Origin: Ilyonectria destructans
Lineage: Eukaryota; Ascomycota; Sordariomycetes; Hypocreales; Nectriaceae
Direction of reading: 5' to 3'
DNA: 64,000 bases
NCBI GenBank assembly: GCA_020740775.1
Contig: JAHEWK010000005.1
Span: 1,488,001 to 1,552,000, forward strand
Below, in pieces: positions 57,801-64,000 of the stretch; the stretch's first letter is position 1, and the number at the start of each line of letters is the position of its first letter. The translations under genes were made by a program, and so were the position numbers. Below the pieces are notes generated by a model. It searched no databases. It was given only the letters and a program-made list of their open reading frames with translations, and was not told where the DNA came from.

Positions 57801-58744
57801 ATGATGATGAACAAGTGACTCGGCAACGAAAGGGTTGAAATCTGGCACCGTAACATTGCTCCATGTGGTAGCAGACATGACCCGCATTTTGGAGCTAACA
57901 AAGAGGCCCCCCGCGCCAGCCTAGATCAGGACCTGGAAATGAAAGTTGTCATTCCTGCTTGAGCAATGTCCAACCAAAGAAGCAGCACATTGAAGCATGT
58001 ACTATGTATGCACGCTGTTATCGCTAAGCTGCTGCGCATCGTACAACTCGGGTGCAAGGACAATGGTTGCTCATTGTTTGTAGGGTTGTGCCACGTGCCG
58101 AGCATTAACCGTCGCGTGTTGAGCGGTGTTGCGCGTGGGAAGCCTGCCTGTTAGCTGTTAGCAGCGCGGGCAGTGCTGGGCTGCTGGCTCACAGTGCTGG
58201 CTCAGTGGCTCCCCGTACAGCTGGAAAAGGCTAAGCCTAAAAGGGGAGCAGAGGTGGTGTCCCAGGTTGGGGCCACCTCCAGAAAATTATCTCTACTTAG
58301 CCAGCCTTGCTAGAAGCTGCGAAAACCCACCCCCCGTGATTGCTTCCCATCCTTTCCATTCCTCGTCGCCATCTTCTTTTGATACCCATCATAACCCTCC
58401 GCGCCCGTACCGAGAACCTGCACCTGCGCGACCGACCGACGACCTGCTCCCCGACCGCCCTCGACCGCATCAGTTGATTGATAGAATGGCTGCTGTGAGT
58501 CCAACCTCGGATCGCCCTGTCCTTGCACTTGCACTGGCACCTCAGGCTCGCCGCCCTCGCCAGCGCTGCCAGCCGTCTCGCAGCTGGCAAGGCCGGCGAC
58601 CTGGCTGCATCCTCTCCCACTTCCCCCCATCTGCCGCCTCGAATCTCGCACAAGCTTCACCTTTCATTCCCCCCTGTCCGCGTCTCCCTGTTCGTTGCGC
58701 CGCGTCCCAAGTGCCCGACTTGCGAGACTCGAACGGACTCGACC
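54866..58744. other. 3.9 kb gene-free divergent region, ZDS1 / phosphoesterase
   Basis: No supported protein gene beyond the possible ZDS1 first exon. Degenerate GAGTCT/GAGCCT repeats occur near 55,815-55,840 and TCTGGGTCTGG repeats near 56,853-56,883. Frames of 100-180 codons overlap each other on both strands and lack coding character. Confidence 0.45.
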
Positions 58745-60905
58745 ATGCCGTCCCCCGCCCGCTACGATCCCTTCTCGGCTCTGTGGCGAGATGCCTCGTC
58801 TACTCGACCCGTCGCTAACAGAATGCAGCCGCGACCGTACAATAACCCAGGCTCAGGCTACCTCCAAAACGGTGCGAGCGGCCTCCCCCCTCACGGCGCT
58901 GCTCCGCTTCTGCCCAACCAGGGCCGCATCATCCAGACCGGCCCCATCAGAGTCCTCTGCATCGCAGATGTTCGAGGTGAGCTACCTCGACGATGTACTC
59001 GCTGCAACATGACTGAATCGCGTCGCAGGAAACTTGAGATCCCTCAACGATCTCGCGAAACAGGCCCGAGCTGACCACATCATCCACACCGGCGACTTCG
59101 GCTTCTACGATGACACTTCGTTGGAACGAATCGCCGAGAAGACGCTTAAGCATGTCGCTCAATACTCTCCCCTGATTCCCGAGCCTGTCAAGAAGGCGAT
59201 CCAACAAGGCGGACCCGGCCCTGTCAAGACCCGATTCGCCCCTTCCGACCTGCCCCTCTCCGAGCTTCCCCTCCTCCTTACCGGAGCGCTCAAGCTCGAT
59301 GTACCCGTCTACACTGTATGGGGTGCCTGTGAGGATGTCCGAGTACTCGAGAAGTTCCGAACCGCCGAATACAAGGTTCCCAACCTGCACATCATCGACG
59401 AGGCTCGGTCAATGCTGCTGGAGATCGGCGGCGTCAAGCTGAGACTACTTGGTCTGGGTGGCGCTGTTGTCATGCACAAACTGTTTGACAATGGCGAGGG
59501 ACGAACTACCATTGCCGGTGGACAAGGAACCATGTGGACGACTCTCCTGCAGATGGGCGAGCTTGTCGACACTGCGCACCGAGTCTACGACCCTACCGAG
59601 ACCCGCATCTTTGTTACTCACGCTTCGCCTGCCCGTGAGGGCATTCTTAACCAGCTGTCAGTGACGCTCAAGGCCGACTTCTCTATCTCCGCCGGTCTTC
59701 ACTTCCGATATGGCAGCTCCTACAACGAGTTCAGCGTCAACCCTACGTTGGACCATTACCGCGGAAAGCTTGCCGCATCCAAGGCCTCCTTCAATGACGT
59801 CTGGGAAACCGTCAAGGGCGAGGTTGAGCCTGCCATCCAGCAGAACGAAGCTCAACAGAACCTCCTCAAGAACGCTCTGCAGATCGTCGAGAAGATGCCC
59901 ACAACCGCTGCCGGTGGTAACCCCTTCGGTGGACCTGTTGCTGGCCAAGCCGCCCTTGGCCAGGTGGACGAGAGTGCCTTCAAGAACATGTGGAACTTCA
60001 ACCTGGCAGATGCTGCCTTCGGTTACTTGGTTTTGGAGATCCAGGATGGTCGTATTGGTACTGAGATGCGCGCTCAGGGCTTCAACTTCTCCCACCGCGG
60101 CGCCAAGCAGCAACCCGGTATGGGCCCGATCCCCTCTACTGGTGGTCTCCCTGCGCCTCCCTCGACACAGTCCAGTGTTCCCCCTCCCACCAGCCGACAG
60201 CCCTCGTCACAGCAGCCTCCCAAGCCTACAGTGGCGACGCCCCTATCCGGCCCCCCGAAGCCAGCAACCCCCCAGCCTAGCCAGAGTTCTAGCACGCCTG
60301 CTCCCCCCCCTCCCGCCAAGGACACCGAGAAGACGACCGCCACTGCCGGCGCAAACGGCTCTGCTAATGGCCCCGAGCCTGTGTCCTCTCCTGTCCCTAA
60401 GACATCTGCATCCGACATTATTGGCCTGTTCATCATGAACGTCAGCTCCGAGGAGCAGTGCCGGGACCTGTTTGATGACGAGGACAAGCCTAAGATCGTT
60501 AAGGTTGAGAAATGGGGCAACTCGAACAAGGTTGTTCAGTTCAAGACGCTTGACGACCGTGATGCTGCCATGGCCCGGTTGCCCGAGGAGGTGAAGACCC
60601 GAACCCAAGAAGATCGATCCAAGCCTCTGGTCAAGATTTTCCAACACCGTGAGGGCAAGACTTTCAGCACCCGAGGCGGCGCTGGAAACTGGGGCAACAG
60701 CGCGCGTGGCGGTGCTACCAACACGAGCGGTTACCGCAGCGCCGGTGGTGCCAGTGATTCCGAATCTACCCGACGTGGTGGACGTGGTGGTCGAGGCGGT
60801 CGCGGTGGAGAGCGTGGCCGTGGAGTTCGCGGTCGAGGAGGCATTAAGGGAGATACCGGTACCTCGTCGCCGGCTGCCGCTCCTTCGACTCCCTCTGCCG
60901 ATTAA
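58745..60905 (+). CDS. DUF2433-type calcineurin-like phosphoesterase with RGG tail
   Basis: Exons 58745-58976 and 59029-60905 are joined by a 52-nt intron in phase 1, rebuilding VLCIADVRGNLRSLNDLAKQ; total 702 residues. The metallophosphoesterase fold is visible: VLCIADVRGNL (the DxH-like strand with Val-Arg), HIIHTGDFGFYDD (GD box), YTVWGACEDV (GNH-like box without Asn-His) and RIFVTHASPARE. The usual metal ligands are thus partly changed. The fungal DUF2433 region follows (ISAGLHFRYGSSYNEF, FNLADAAFGYLVLEIQDGRI), then a Pro/Ser/Thr linker, a strand-helix segment (DIIGLFIMNVSSEEQCRDLF) resembling an RNA-binding fold, and Arg-Gly-Gly repeats typical of RNA-binding proteins. The frame is open upstream; the ATG at 58745 is the most likely start, with 58485 a possible alternative via an upstream intron. 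Confidence 0.85.
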
Positions 60906-61441
60906 ATGACTTCGTCGACACCAAATATTGATACATTCTGCCCTACGAGACCGTGGTCCGCCTTCATGGCCGCAGCACTTAGCTTCGTCCTTGCGGCATC
61001 CCTGTCTCGTCCGCATGTGCTTTTAGTTTAGGGGGTGGGGGGACAAGGGGCAGGAGAAACGGAGGAAGGAGTCCTTCCAACTGCGTTTTCATGTATGTGT
61101 ACCTAATGAGATCTCGGGGCTGTTGAGCTTCGGCATCGAGGATTTGGCTTTTCAGCTTTGACCTGTATGGAGTTCAGTCGCGAAGAGAATTAAAAAATCA
61201 TTCTGGGCCTTGATTGACTGACTTATTAGGTGGGTGTGTGTATGGATGTCTATGTTTGTGTGCGTGGGTGTGTCTGGGTTGGGAGTGGGAGGGATAGAGG
61301 CGACGTGAAATACCCTTCTATTTATACAATGCCAGTGTTTTGACAGGCTGCTCGCGATGCCTGGCTTCTGCTGGCTTGCCATGGTGACCTGGCTAGCTCT
61401 AGCTAGAGATAATTACATATGACTACAGATTCGTGAACATC
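60906..61441. other. Convergent spacer
   Basis: 536 bp, 3' flanks of the phosphoesterase and COQ5 genes; a G/T-rich stretch near 61,230-61,300. No other feature. Confidence 0.5.
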
Positions 61442-62682
<1,241 letters not shown>

Positions 62683-62931
62683 TTAGACGGAGCTTCCGGC
62701 AGTTGAAGTTGTGGACTGAGCGGCTCGGGAGCGCTCGCGGACCTTTTGGTGATGCTTGAACAGTGCCTGCACAAAGCCGTGGACTGACTTTCTGCAGTAC
62801 CAGCCAATAATGGCGAAGAGAGAGAACAAGCCGAGGAGGAGCAGTGCGATACTGCTGGCTGGGCTCATTCTGGATGCGAAGCCGCTGCTTGAGAATTCTG
62901 CTGTTTGGTGTCTGGTGATGCTGGCATGCAT
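62683..62931 (-). CDS. Small single-pass membrane protein candidate, 82 aa
   Basis: ATG-initiated frame with one strong hydrophobic helix (SSIALLLLGLFSLFAIIGWY) followed by a basic segment and a Ser/Thr-rich end. A second ATG at residue 22 would give a 61-residue protein with the helix near its start. Composition is convincing for a tail- or signal-anchored micro-protein, but I recognise no family and it lies in a promoter interval, so it may be chance. Confidence 0.35.
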   Translation of the reverse strand: MHASITRHQTAEFSSSGFASRMSPASSIALLLLGLFSLFAIIGWYCRKSVHGFVQALFKHHQKVRERSRAAQSTTSTAGSSV

Positions 62932-63535
62932 GTTACGGGCTGTGTTGTGATGTGCATTGGTAATGGTTTGAATTGTTGATTTTCAAATAGAAATCTACAT
63001 AGCATGGTGAATTTCCAAGCGAATTGGCCTCTCTGCCACTTCTTCTTGCTCTTTGTTTGGGTGCTACGCATTTCAACAGCTGGCAGCTGGCAAACAGCTG
63101 CGAGCTGAAGCTGAAGTTTATCGTAACGTGGGGTTGGCCGATAAGGGATGTGTGGGGAGAGCATGGATGCAAGTTCTCCAAAGTAGACCTGAGGCCAGCG
63201 GCAGGGTCATTTCGAGGCTCGGGTCGCTGAACGGCAACGAGGGGCAATTTCTAGCTCTCAAGGTCCAGCAGAGCCGAGTCCACGCTGCGAACAATCAATC
63301 GGAGCTTGTTTTGAGTTGCCGAGCTCTCGTCAAACAACGGCTTATCTTTGTCTCGGCTTACACGGTTGGAGTCGGCTCAGCATGACGTCGCTACCCCAGA
63401 CTTCTGGTCTCCTGGTAGTCCCCCTCGGCAAACCATCCAACTTCCTCATCTTCTAAGATCTCTAAGAAGCTGATTGAAGCTTACCAGCCTCTCAATTCGA
63501 ACAGAGAACACCCAGGAGACGGACGAGCCGCCACC
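62932..63535. other. Upstream region of BCKDHA
   Basis: 600 bp without a supported gene; CAGCTGGCAGCTGGCAAACAGCTG repeats of CAGCTG near 63,078-63,100 are the only pattern. Confidence 0.45.
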
Positions 63536-64000
63536 ATGAAGTCCCGGACTCTGCGGCACGTCGCCCAGCGGACCGCCGCTCTGGCCAGACCACCCGTGCC
63601 TACCTTCGTTCGAGCGGCTAGCAGCATCTCCCAGCGCCCTAATTCGGACCATGTCTCGTTCCCCGGAGCGCTGAAGAGCGCCTTCGTGAACAATCTCAAG
63701 TTTGAGGACCCCGAGTCGTACCCGGCCCTCCCCACGTATCGCGTGGTGGACCAGCATGGCGTAGTGGTGGACCCGTCCTTCACGCCCGACATTGCGGATG
63801 AGGAGGTCATCCGGCTATACAAGGACATGCTGTTTATTTCAATTATGGACTTGATCATGTTTGATGCCCAGAGACAGGGTCGGCTGAGCTTCTACATGGT
63901 GAGTGCAGGCGAGGAGGCTGTCAGCGTGGGGTCCTCCAGCGTCCTCGACCGGGAGGACGTCATGTTCTGCCAGTACCGCGAACAGGGCGTTTTCAAAGAG
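63536..64000 (+). CDS. BCKDHA: Branched-chain 2-oxoacid dehydrogenase E1 alpha subunit (BCKDHA), 5' part
   Basis: Thiamine-diphosphate-dependent decarboxylase subunit of the mitochondrial complex that degrades the keto acids of valine, leucine and isoleucine. The first 155 codons are present and the gene continues past the window. An Arg/Ala-rich presequence (MKSRTLRHVAQRTAALARPP) precedes the E1 alpha start: ALPTYRVVDQHGVVVDPSFT, EEVIRLYKDMLFISIMDLIM, FDAQRQGRLSFYMVSAGEEA and VMFCQYREQGVFKE. RQGRLSFYMVSAGEEA separates it from pyruvate dehydrogenase E1 alpha. The start ATG has ideal context (GCCGCCACCATG). It lies 1.1 kb from divergent COQ5. Confidence 0.95.
   Translation, partial: MKSRTLRHVAQRTAALARPPVPTFVRAASSISQRPNSDHVSFPGALKSAFVNNLKFEDPESYPALPTYRVVDQHGVVVDPSFTPDIADEEVIRLYKDMLFISIMDLIMFDAQRQGRLSFYMVSAGEEAVSVGSSSVLDREDVMFCQYREQGVFKE

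Overview
The window is from the genome of a filamentous ascomycete (Pezizomycotina, most likely Sordariomycetes). The genes are well spaced. They carry short GT-AG introns of about 50-160 nt with CTAAC/CTGAC-like branch sites, and the genes include a velvet regulator, a TOK1 channel, a DUF2433-type phosphoesterase and a ZDS1 homologue. I found no prokaryotic, viral or plasmid signature and no intact transposon.

Layout. 0-5 kb: TIM17 (-), a GNAT acetyltransferase (+) and a VosA-like velvet regulator (-). 5-10.8 kb: about 6 kb without a convincing gene, with several short tandem repeats. 10.8-18.7 kb: a six-segment membrane protein (-) and a 1,173-residue coiled-coil protein (-) separated by a 3 kb AT-rich gap. 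21-29.9 kb: a nuclear protein with a SANT-like end (-), a PP2A activator (+), a small Pro/Ala-rich four-exon protein (-) and a hydrolase-fold protein that lacks the usual nucleophile (-). 30.1-30.5 kb: two tandem intron-containing tRNA-Leu(CAA) genes. 31.3-41 kb: TOK1 potassium channel (+), the NOT4 locus (-) and NDUFS3 of complex I (+). 52-64 kb: ZDS1 (-), a DUF2433 phosphoesterase with an RGG tail (+), COQ5 (-) and the start of branched-chain 2-oxoacid dehydrogenase E1 alpha (+), which runs off the right edge.

The accessory part is 41.6-51.3 kb. It holds a frameshifted gene with a fungal STAND/NLR-type N-terminal domain, a 5S rRNA gene, a relic of a BTB-domain gene, a GNAT-ankyrin fusion gene with an in-frame TAG, an apparently intact BTB-domain gene related to the relic, and G20 and G30 homopolymers. 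This looks like a decaying patch of rapidly turning-over, self-recognition-type genes between conserved housekeeping blocks.

The housekeeping genes share a mitochondrial theme (TIM17 import, NDUFS3, COQ5, BCKDHA), but they lie apart on both strands and are not an operon or a metabolic cluster. The observations most worth checking are the NOT4 locus, where a good phase-matched splice pair would join a second 2.4 kb exon lacking its own start to NOT4, and the accessory patch. All exon boundaries were read by eye from splice consensus, phase and protein continuity. No database search was possible.
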